Shown here: positions 50,357 to 61,290 of the stretch, piece by piece
Numbering within the stretch: the first letter of the stretch is position 1
Layout of the letters: each line of letters opens with the position of its first letter
DNA from: Hypsibius dujardini
Lineage: Eukaryota > Tardigrada > Eutardigrada > Parachela > Hypsibiidae
Assembly: GCA_001579985.1 (NCBI GenBank)
Contig: LRSR01008563.1
Location: forward strand, 1-64,000
DNA: 64,000 nt
Direction: 5' to 3'
The notes under the pieces: generated by a model
The model's database searches: none
What the model saw: the letters and a program-made list of their open reading frames with translations, nothing else
Told to the model about the DNA's origin: nothing
Position numbers and translations under genes: made by a program

Positions 50357-51217
50357 ATTTAAGTTTCCTCATTTGTCGTTCCATCCTTGGTTTAACATTC
50401 CGATGGGTATTTTTGCAGGTGATGCCTACTTGTGATCAGTTGGTTCCCTTGGTTCCTTCCGTTGCATTTGGTTCATTCAGCGGCGTTTATCTTGAGGCCA
50501 CTCTGGATGGACCCGCGCTGGATATTTTATTTTGTACGACTTTACTGTTGCGTATCTTTAACTGAACTCAGTCAGGGGCTAACCCTTTCTCTCTTGGAGT
50601 GATGAATCATTTTGGCCACTTAGTGTGTACAATGTACCGCCTTTAACGCAGGACCGGAAATTGTTTCTTTTCCTCTTAAAAAAACGTTTTCTTAACATTC
50701 ACTAAACGAGTCGATTCTAATCAAGCAAGGGATTTGGAACAAAATAATACCGCTAATGATTTGCAGTCACAAATTGAAGGCAGCCTCGGGGCGTTAACTA
50801 ATGTCTATCACAGATGGTACTGTCAAGATGGACTTTCGTGACCGGACTAGTCGTTTCGGGAATGCGATTGTCTAAAAGTAGAACCAGATGGACCTTATTA
50901 GTTACCTCACAGCAAAATGAATGCTCACAGTCGCTCGAGAAGAACCATGTAGGAAATGATATGAACTTACGGCTCGAAAATACTTGAGGTCATCTCAAAA
51001 ACCATCACATCATTTGATATTGCTGATGTCGCTTCGCACACTCCATTAGAACCGGAATGTTCGTTCTCTAGTCCTCTGAGGAGGAACGTCGTCCAAGCTC
51101 AGGATTCAAATTTAAATAGTAACCCCTGGGAAGAAAAATTGGTGTTTTTGGTTGTTAAGTATGTTTAGTTGTATTTGTATTGTAGTTCATACTGATACTT
51201 GCAATCTGTTGGTCATC
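50357..51217. other. Convergent intergenic region between integrin alpha and the Cys-loop receptor
   Basis: It holds the 3' UTRs of both genes. No further coding sequence or repeat was recognised. Confidence 0.6.
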
Positions 51218-54200
51218 TTACCAGTATACAACGTTGAAGAGCAGGAACACCAGAGGATACAACCACCTCGCCCATATATCAATTCGCTTAGCCCGATCCT
51301 TGGCGCTGTTTGGTGCAGCCATAAAGGAACATCTACAGTGATGACAGGCCTTCTTCTTCCGCGGTAACACTGGATTCGCACCGACAGGTGGCGGGGTATT
51401 ACAATTTTGGTCTGGCGAAACCGTGTCGTAATATTCCATTCTTTCTTGTCTTTGAGCTTTGGTCATTTGGTCGGCTCTCTGTTGAGCAGGGTTAAGAAAA
51501 GGCAGGATTAACAAATATTACAAATAGAAGGATAACTATTCATCCCACTCATGGGGATAGACAGACAGACAGACAGAAAGACAGCTTATGTGTTTAGGTA
51601 TGCTTATATGATAAGATATTTGTCTTCCAGTCTGGTCACATAGTTGTGTTTTGTCTGTTGTCTGTCTGTCTACCCGCATGTCTGTCAATCTGTCTATCTG
51701 TCTGACTGACTGACTGACTGAGTCGCACTTGAAGTGAACTGATGTGTACAGCTATGGGCTGTCCGTCAGGGACAACTTCGGCCCGAGCTCGAGTAAAGCG
51801 TAACGAGAATTCGAGTGCACTAAGGTATTACAAATAGAAGGACTAGGTACTTACGAGTATCCATATTGGATCGGAAATGACAGAATCAGATCTGTTCTTG
51901 TAATGAACATGATGCAACTCCGGGCTACTAGTGTGTGCGTGAGGGGCCAGTTTGGATAGTTCATGCAGCTGCGCCTCACTCGTCCCACCGTTCATTAGTG
52001 TGGATTTGCGGTATGGAAACCTTGCTGCTGTGTCGCCTTGCATGGCGGATGAAATGGAGGTCGATGGACGGGTGCTAGTTGTGTTACCCAATCCTCCAGG
52101 GTTCTTCATCGGTCGTCGGGCCATGACACAAACCAGGACAAAGTGCCACAGTGTGGAGAAGACGAAGAAAGTACCTGAGAAAGAAAGAAATACACATGTT
52201 TATTCCATTAAATTTTTTTACCTTTTAAGACCGGGCATGGAGATCCTTTCGTCCGATTTTGTAATGAGAATATTGGATTGATTTCTTCCAGTTCGGCAAA
52301 AAACTTTACAAACTATGGCGATATTAAACGTACAGGCAAGCATCCAGATGTCGATAGCCTATGGATGATTAACGATTGGTCAAGGGAATGAAAAGAACAA
52401 AAAAATTAGAGAAGCAGCGTGTCTGGTACCTTGACATAAGAAACGGGGGGTAAGCCGATTTTGGCACCACTATGAAAGAACAAACACCGGATCACACCAA
52501 ACGCTGGCTTTTAGTTGTTTGCCTGGAAACTTGAGAGGAAGGAGCATTGCATTACCTATTTAGCGTAATCATTGTGAGGAAAGTAGTGATGCCCAATGAA
52601 ACTGAAAACATAATTTCCCTCACATACATTTCATGCGCTTGAGTTGCATTGTTCACGGTATGATTAAAGGTTGGCGCTTACTTACCTCGAGCGGGAACAG
52701 CACTTGCTTCCAGGAAAAAACTGACCCAGGAGATGGTAACGATGAGCACAGTGGGTAAGTAGGTTTGGATTAAGTGGTGCCCGAAATTGCGCTTGAATTT
52801 GAAGTGAACTTTAAGGCAAGGATAATAACCTTCGAATAAAAAGAAACCAATCATTGAGCCAGCAAAATAACAAGCAAGCTATAAATCCCAACTCCTCCCT
52901 CCTCACCATCTGGGTACTAAAAAAAACAAAATTATGAATTTAGCAAGGGACATTTGCAAGTAGGAGTTCCCGTTAGGAGGACTCCCGTTACGCCACTGTT
53001 GGGATAAGCACACCTTGTCCTGGCATTCTTCGGTCCACTTGGCTGACAGTGTAAACTGGTTGAGATCCTCGGTGGAACCGTATGTAATCGGCCCCTTAAT
53101 ATTCAAGTAGTGATTAAAATCTTATATACTAGAGAGGAATATGGAGACCTACCTCTTCTCTCCAATGAAACATAAGGTGACTGACTTGATAGGCATCTAT
53201 ACTCCGTGACAAAACTCAGTGTCAGTCAAATACGCATGCTATGAGTACGCGAGGGAAAATTATAATTCGGCCGGTCGCCTGGGACTTACAAGACGCCAGA
53301 TGAAGCATACAAACTTGAGTATCAACAGGGTACATGCCTAAGTGGGTATTGTGATGGTTACTCAGTAATAATAAAAAAGACACAGCAAAAAATATCATAT
53401 CTCATAATATGAAAAAAGACCCAACGACTACATACAGCACGGATATTTGTCAATTTCTACATACCAAAGTGCATTTCACCTGCAAGATTGACCAAAGAGA
53501 ATGATCAGCACGTTATACTTTCCTTAATAGACAAATTTCTTTCGGCGAAAGCATAAGCAGCCCAGGACATTTTGCTTACATGCCAGCTTTGCTGTTATCC
53601 TGTAAAAAAATGGGACAAGTTGCAGTTATAATGCAATTGGAATGCGGTCGAGTTTTGCCGGGTGTCGAAAGGTGCGTGTCAGGTCACACACACCAAATAT
53701 TGACGGAAATAGAAATGATCCATTTGGCGGAAACGAGCATAAAGCCGACAGCGATCGACTATCGCAGATGGGAACAATATGTACTGGTATGTTTGTGTTT
53801 GATTTGTGTGTTGGATTCAATCCAAACGGTCATCCTTTTCATCCCTGCTGGCTATTACTAGTACGGTCTTGCTTACCTAGCACTGTACATAACACTTCCG
53901 CTGTGATCGATATAAACCAGTCTGCAATGAAGAAAGACTTTCTTGTTCAAAGTTGTATAACTTTCGCTTTTTGTGGATGAAAGCAGTACAACAATGGCAT
54001 TTAACTAAAATCTCTACTGTAAAAGTACTTAATACCTGTTTGGCGTTGTGACTTCATGGAAATTCGCTGCAATCAAGCAAATGAAGATCATGTTAAACAG
54101 AATGACTATATTGTCAAGTGTCGGCTATTCCAGCTGTTTGCATCCTGAGGATTCTCAGACAGATCCTGAGGATCCTGAGGATTCTCTGTACCTGATTTGG

Positions 54201-54905
54201 CGTTCACCTATAGACATCGAGTCAATGCATTATTTTAAAGGCAGTGCCATTAATACGAGAAGCCACAATGGAACTTGCCATGTAAGTATCTGGAGTCCAA
54301 ATTCGCTTAATTTGCTCCACCGTCCGAAGAACTATCGGCCGTTTACTAAGATTCTCGCGATACTGAAGGCGAGCATCCACCCAACGTTGATTTAAATAGA
54401 AATCGATGGTGAGGTCCTACATGAGGAAAAGGCGAGGTATAGGTATCGCATAGGTCATGTATCATGAAACCAAGCAAACTGATGCCCAGGACGCTCGCCA
54501 TTCACACTCACCATTGCCTGGACATCTATGGAACTGATAAACATAATATCCAAAGATATATTTGCGTGGGTTGGTTCCGTTAGCTCTGGTTTGAAAGAAT
54601 AAAAACGTTGACAAATCGCCGTGCACTCTTCTTGCCTAGAATTAATTAGTTATTATTTATATAAAAATGTGCAAAACAAAACGGGTTCTTGCCGCAAAAC
54701 AGCTAAATCTTGAGCATTTATCAGTAAAGATAAATAAAATTATCTTACATAACACGATAAATCGATGTGACACTCACCGTTTTCTAAATCGGCTTCTTGA
54801 AAAGTTGGCCATTTGTCTATGTCATATCCTTCGAGTACGATGTCCAGTAGATTTTGCTTGGGTCCAGCTGCGGATTCATGAGGCCTAAACATTTCATACT
54901 GTTCC
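51218..54905 (-). CDS. Anion-type Cys-loop receptor subunit (GlyR/GluCl-like), 5' end unresolved
   Basis: Exons: 54778-about 54905 (start uncertain), 54512-54630, 54275-54416, 54036-54066, 53877-53921, 53580-53599, 53465-53479, 53290-53337, 53153-53196, 53014-53094, 52907-52916, 52686-52829, 52556-52601, 52430-52469, 52334-52358, 51855-52174, 51218-51478. The ligand-binding domain reads NISLDIMFISSIDVQAM, DFYLNQRWVDARL and IWTPDTYM. The Cys-loop CEMHFGMYPVDTQVC has exactly 13 residues between cysteines, and a second pair (CQDKYPDGYYPC, 10 between) is typical of glycine and glutamate-gated chloride channels. Helices M1 (LIQTYLPTVLIVTISWVSFF) and M2 follow, with PAR, the anion-selectivity motif, before VSLGITTFLTMITLNSG. 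M3, a cytoplasmic loop with CHHCRC, and M4 end VVYW. It forms a pentameric, probably inhibitory chloride channel. The signal peptide exon was not found. Confidence 0.9.
51516..51842. mobile_element. Insertion of 293 bases with a perfect 17-base target duplication
   Basis: TATTACAAATAGAAGGA occurs at 51516-51532 and again at 51826-51842. The 293 bases between contain gacagacagacag and gtctgtctgtctg stretches and a unique block (51720-51813: gagtcgcacttg, ggctgtccgtcagg, taaagcgtaacgag). It lies in the last intron of the Cys-loop receptor; without it that intron would be about 66 bases, the usual size here. A 17-base duplication fits target-primed insertion (SINE/LINE machinery). The unique block recurs at 61417-61506. 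Confidence 0.8.
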
Positions 54906-57900
54906 AGTTTTTCTTGTGAAACTTTTTCGATTTTACCAAATTGAAGCAAAACTTTTCCCGTAACTGGTTTTATGCTTTTTATAGCTATCGTGCCCAGTTT
55001 GAACAAAGGTCATCTTCAAAACACGAATGTTGATAGATAGTATCTCTACTGAAGTTTCATCCGTTCCGTTCCGTTAAATAGTGTTTTCTGCTTCTGTACC
55101 GACTGTAATTTTTGTGAATGGCCCGGAGCAATCACACTTTTAATTTCTATTTGGTCATCCACAATGGAATGTATTTTCGCTGCACTAACATTCATATACT
55201 AAACACTAATTAACCAACCATTAACCATGGCAAGTGCCATAGTTACGGAAGTCCTGTCTCTTCTGGCCGGTCAACCATCAGCAAACAAGTTCTTCAGATT
55301 GATCATGCAGCTCTTCCGACGGAACGACTCGAAAACTAGGATTGAACTGTGCTGTTGGGTTTTCATTTGGAGGTATTATTTTTCCTTGTTGACTTTAAGA
55401 GGACTGCTATTTGACATAGTGATTAAAAGCTCAATTCTCTGGAGATTACATTGCGGAGCTGGACTCTTTTTATATGACCGGCACGGACATGACATGCATA
55501 CATGTGCGTGCAAAGGGGTCGCCATCCCGGATAATTTGTGGGAGTAAAGCAGCTGTAATTTATTGGTAAAGGAGATTATAAAATCATAAACCTAGCTGTC
55601 AGAGAAATAACTAAATTCTCTACTGCGTCATCGTCAGTTTTTGCTTTCGTTCCTTCTCCTAGCAACACATTGTCACAAGAAAAGGATAGGCACTTAGTTT
55701 AACTTTGTACTTTTCTTCCTCTGTTATTATATATATAGTTGAATTTAGCTGCTGCTGCTGCAATAATAAACCTTAACCCGAATAATGGTTTCATTTTTTT
55801 TTGAGATCCATAATGAGAAACCGTGCATGTTTTAACTTAATTGGGCACTCTTGTATGAAAGATGTCCGAAAAAGACAAATATAATAGTGCTCACATACCA
55901 TGCTCTTCCGTGAACAGTTTATTCGACTGTAATTATGACATGGGTTATACTTACCGAACTGCAAGTTACTGCTACCGTCCGTAATCACAAGAACGAACGC
56001 ACTCTTCTTGAATCTGCTTTATCGGCAATCAAGTAGGGTGTTGGAAAATAAAATGGATACGCATGATGTCTGAGTCAACCAACACCTAATCTATCTCATC
56101 ACAATTTACGTCTAATAAAAAACAACTGTAAACTTTCATCATCTGTAATGTAGTAAGGCAATGATGCGTTGCAAGTTGTGGGAAAGGTCACGGCTGTGAT
56201 GACTGTCATGCCAATACAGCGTAGGGTTATTTTCGTTTAAGCTCACCTTAAGAAAAAGAGCGACGTAAATAGCAAATGGAAGAAAATTAAGTCCATTTTT
56301 GGTGGTGACAGCCGCCAGGTAATTCCATACAAAAGATTAGAGCATAGTAATTGAATAATCGGAAAACAGATTCTACCGGTGATGTGTTGATGCGGGAATG
56401 ATTTAGTGGTATAAGGGAAAAATGAAGAACGAGTTGCATGAGTTAGGTCGTCGTGACTGGCTCCTGCCTTGGATGTTGATGATGATGAAAGCTAAAGCAA
56501 ACCGCCGTGGAAAGAAATCTTCTAGGCGCGTCAGTAGGGAAGGCTAATTGCCAGGGTGCGATTTGTGGTCCCATTTGGCATAGAAATGGGAGTATGTGAG
56601 GGTCCTCCTCAGTCGAGTTAGCCTCAGTCGTGGGTGCAGATGGACAGGCCGGATATCACCGTAATCGAATATCATGAGATAATGCCGGTCGAATTTGCCG
56701 ACACTAAGTACTTAGGCAGTGCTAGCTACTACTCCTACTGCTATCATCCTTGCCCCATGCGCCACCCGGTTCGCTGTTTGAGGTCTTCCTCATTACGTTC
56801 CTGGCTCCAGAGAATAGGGAAATCAAATCGGGCGCCCTTCCTTTAGCAGCTGTTTCCGGTCCGATCCTCGATCCCAGTCCGATGGAATGGAGACAGCAGC
56901 TGCCGTTTCTATTTGCTCTCTCGCACCAAATACCCTCTTTCCCTTTCAAACGACAAGCCAAAAAACGCCGCTTTCGTCACGTGTTGTTCACACACACACA
57001 ACACTCCCGTCCTCCTTGTATAGTACGTGTACGTGTATAGTATTCAGTATACAGTACCGTTTTTCCTATAGTGTGCATGTACACCCAGTAATCTCCAGAA
57101 TGCATTTCCTTTCCTTTCTCATGCTCCTCCTCCTGTCTTGTAACAACATACATGTACGCAATGCAACGGAAAGTGACGAGGGGCAATAATGACCCGGTGA
57201 TGGTGAAGAGCTCTGTGCCACCGATACATACATATATATTCTCTACTGAATAAATCGCTGTCTCATCACTTTTCCCTTAGCGGGGAGTCTTCCGCCCGGC
57301 ATCGGCATCAGCATCGGCACATCGGCATTGCTCGCTGGAGCTTGCCTCAACTGAAAGATCGATCACATTGTATGTAATACTATAACGGGAAGACTGTCTA
57401 GTCTATGGACCCTTTCCTTCTCCTCGCTACTAAGCTAAGTGCGCCTTATTTTTGCAAGGCTCTTGCATCTCGGTGAGTGAGGACTGAGGAGGAGGAAATA
57501 CCTCCCGGTGGCGTGACAAAAAGCATGGTCCAGCAAACCAGGCCGGCTTATATCTGGCATTTAAATCGCCTCAAACCAACACACTACGAATGAATGAATG
57601 CTGGCAACCATGCCATCCGAACAGCGGGGATGCTGAGCAATACTCCCAAACTAAACTTAAAGTGCACTGCACGCATGGTCGGCAAGGCAAGGGAAGATTA
57701 CGTCATTTCAGATCACGCCTGGAAGCGTTGACAATTTCATTGGGTCTCACTTATCCTGTCATTGACCATAACCAGCGGACATACTGTGCGGCATAAACGT
57801 TGCTGTTGATTCAACTTAAAAACATGTCTTGAGGCATTTTTCAATTTATAAAACGCACGCCTTCTTCGTAAAATATTACAAAGAAGAGTGAATGTAACCT

Positions 57901-60694
57901 ACTAATGAGTTTTGGGTAGACTATTCTCGCAGTAGGCTAAATAAGATAAAGCCAATGTTGCCTCATTTCGACCAGGAAAGGAAGTTGATAAAAAAAGTCA
58001 ATCGTCAAAGCGCGGCAATCGGCTTATCAGCTCCTGGCTCTTGGCTCTATATCTCGCTAGGAGGGAAGAGGGACCATTCATGTCCATCAGTGGCGGGCCT
58101 AATGGATTTTGAATGGCATCCATCAAAAGTGGATTCTGGTGAAGGACGGAGAAGGGAGAGATCGCTCCCCGCTGTCTGACCCTTCCTCGCTCTTTCTTCC
58201 GGCCAACAAAACCTGACGCCTCTGACGTCGGCATAATTCCAGCTCCCCTTGCTCTCCAACCGAACCTTGCGGCGTCAGACAAATAACATAGCGTGCTCTT
58301 GCATGTCTACAGCAATACCAATATCATAATACCTATGAAGCTTGGTCTTCTGGACAAGTCGTGTCGCTGTGTTTGCTTCCGACTATTTCAGGGAAGCTTT
58401 CATTCAAGTGCATGTACTGATGTACGGGGAAACGCCCTGGTATCACAAAAATGAATCCAAATTTAATAAGCTTTTTCAATAAGAAAAGGTTACAGTAACT
58501 GGGGATGGTCTAGGGAAAATAAAAATGCCCAGGACAGTCAATGCCCAATTTCTAGCGGCGAGAAGAAGATTGTCCCTCGCTGTGCATCATCAGGGACATG
58601 TTGACGGAATGGGATGGGTAGACCCATTTCTTAACGCCTTTACTTCGCAGTGTTTAGTTGATAAGATGTCTGGTGTCAGATCCTGCTGTGGCAAGGAATT
58701 ATCTCCTCCTTCCTTCTCTTCCCTTCTATCTGAAACGAGGGCTCGATTCGTCGTGCAATAAATTACTAGTTGGTAAGCCGATTTAACAATGTATACAAAC
58801 TCACTCGGCGTACAAGAACGCTCCAGTGAACATGTGCCACCCACTCGAGAGCTTGCCGGGTTAGGGGCAAGTCCCACGGTCCCAACGACCCTTTTCTTTG
58901 TGTACGATCTAGCTCCCTACTCCTTAGTCCTTGCCATGGCATGCTACAGCTACAGGGATAGCTACTGGTGCATTCGCCGGATCTTCCCGCTCTTAAGTTC
59001 ACAGCAGCTGTTCTTTTGGAAATGGATTGGATGGGAGGAGGAGGATCGAGGATCTTCATGACTAATTCAGCAACGTTATTATTGTGTTGTGCTGCTCCCT
59101 TGCCTTGTTTCCTTTTGGTCATGGCTGTAAATTGCCTGATACTCACACGCATACGTTCCAGGCCTGTGCGCCCCTTTAAATCACTACGCTTCGCCTCATC
59201 AATCAACTGCTTTAACGATCAAAGGACCAAATAACGCCTGTTTTCGATCTTTACTACGTCGTCATTTCTGCCGCCAAGATGACCTCGTCGTCCTCGTGCT
59301 TATACTATATACCGTCTGAAATAACTCTGACTATTGTCGAGTCTGCTCTATGGCGGTCCTTTGAAGAACCGACAATTACGCCAGGAATCACAACGCTTCC
59401 CATGGAGAACTTTCTTGATGGCATTCATTGTAACTGGACCAAAACAAGCGTGACTGCTAAGCTTTACAATAGACCGGATCTTATCAAAATGGAAAGCAAA
59501 GAAGACTACATATATGTGCCCCCTAATCTTGAAAAAGTCTCCAGTAGTGACTATCATCTAGAGCCCTAACAAAAGCTGTATCCCTGGCAATACAGTGTAA
59601 TGGAAAATATTGTAACACATTACTGTAGAGCAGGCGTTATTGATGTAAACTTGTTTGATTCTGGACTTGGGAGTGCGGACCACTACTGAATGAATGTTAG
59701 GGTCACGCCACGGTCGTTAGAATAAGAGACAGTGTGGTGTGGTGTGAAACGAAGGAAGGCGTCACTGGAGAGTTTACACTCCAAAAGGGACTCGAACCTA
59801 CACAAGTGGCAAAGAGGAGAAACTTGACAGATTAAAGTGCTAATCTTATTAGATTACTGCCAGTTCAGAATTAGGCGAACCCGTCCATCCTTCCTTCTTC
59901 TCAAGAGATTGATTTTTCCTTTTCTCCCAAGACAGGCGAGCGATGACTGAGAGAGAGTAAGAGCCATGAATACGCATAACGTGTACGTCTCGGCAACATG
60001 GCAAGGTGGCGCTGCTGCTTTCCCACCGGAAGCTCATGCGATCGCGATGCCGGTCAATCTATTAATTCCATTATTCTGGGAATGTTTCTTCCAGGCAAGC
60101 GTTATATAGAATGCACAAAGGGACCAGAGAACCCTCCCCCCCCCTCGCAGGGCTCAAGGGACAAGGGAGTCACTCTGACTTCACTGTAATCCAGGAGATG
60201 TGGATGTGGCCGACGATGCAGCGCCATCTTTCGGTTGATCCGGTGAGAACATGTGGTACAGAGTGAGGTGGTTACATGAATCATGAATGGATAGAGCAAA
60301 TGAAAAGTTGCTTTGCTTGCTGCGGTTATGAGCGAGAGTAGTGAGTGAAAGAGAGACATGAGTAAACAGAGAAGGCCGCCGATGCCATTTAGAGCAGTCC
60401 ATGTTTGGATGGCGAGCACGGAGTCATCATCAATTCACATATATCACATAAGGCACAGCCAGAGAGAACCGGTTGTGCGTTTCTGCTCTGCCTCTCTCCC
60501 GTCCCTAGTCTGGTTCAGTGTTTTTCTGTTACTACTCTCCTCCACACTTGCGCTTGCTTGTTTGCTGGTGCATTCCAATGTTTTGAAATATTTTGCTGCG
60601 TCTTGGTGTCTTCTTCTCCATCATCGAAGGAGAGCACGTAGTCTCTCCCTGGAATACATAATACATTATTTACCGGCAATACCATCCATCCACA
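54906..60694. other. Long region between the Cys-loop receptor and talin
   Basis: The two genes diverge from this 5.8 kb, so it should contain both promoters and the missing first exon(s) of the receptor. I found no confident gene. A plus-strand frame at 55227-about 55370 starts in a strong accATGG context, is leucine-rich and meets a gtatt donor, but has no partner exon. CA-rich and CT-rich simple stretches occur near 56990-57040. Confidence 0.4.
59279..59569 (+). CDS. Possible small intronless protein of 96 residues
   Basis: An ATG in gccaagATGa context opens a 96-codon frame. The second half (MESKEDYIYVPPNLEKVSS, then DYHLEP) has protein-like composition. There are no known motif, no signal peptide and no splice evidence. 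It may be real, a terminal exon or chance. Confidence 0.22.
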   Translation: MTSSSSCLYYIPSEITLTIVESALWRSFEEPTITPGITTLPMENFLDGIHCNWTKTSVTAKLYNRPDLIKMESKEDYIYVPPNLEKVSSSDYHLEP

Positions 60695-61221
60695 ATGGTC
60701 ATTCTTTCCGTTAAAGTACGCATCCCGGAAGTGGATACAACCAAAACTTTGCAATTGAATTCAACTCTTCTCGTTTATGATGCATGCAAAGCTATTCGGG
60801 AGAAGTTTCAGGAATCGGAAGCTCTTTTGGGAAAACGTCAGTACATACCTTTTATATTGCTACAATGCTGGAGTATGCAGTAATAGCATCTGTCATATTA
60901 TTTCAGAATCGGACTACGGTTTATTCCAGAACGATGAGGATCCACGCAAGGGGCGATGGCTCGATCCTATCAGATCTTTGGAGTTTTATTTGCTAAGAAA
61001 TGGCGTAAGTTTACCTTGCAGCGGTAAATCACAGCCGTCTGCCGTCTGCGGTAACAGACGGATGGAATCGCACAAGTCCTAGTGCTTGGTTTACGTTTTT
61101 TTCCCCTCTCGCGTGGTCGGATAATTGTCTACCTATCTGTCCACATGTCCCTGCTTTTTGCCTAGCTTACGATCGGCTTGTCGGCATGCACGTTCGTCTG
61201 TCTGTCTGTCTGTCTGTCTGT

Positions 61222-61290
<69 letters not shown>

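Noticed and set aside
53626-53820. Minus-strand frame with CSFPPNGSFLFPSIFGVC, at first taken for the Cys-loop
   Set aside because: It has 16 residues between cysteines instead of 13, lacks the P-x-D motif and needs an awkward splice; the microexons at 53290-53599 give the exact canonical loop.
54267-54280. GC-type donor gcaagt after TYM in the channel gene
   Set aside because: It breaks the phase with the next exon; the GT donor four bases further (atggcaa|gttcc) keeps the frame.
57998-58282. Minus-strand frame of 94 codons
   Set aside because: No family, no splice context, composition close to random.
58766-59206. Minus-strand frame of 146 codons
   Set aside because: Arg/Ser/Pro-rich without motif, and three overlapping open frames on the opposite strand; probably chance.
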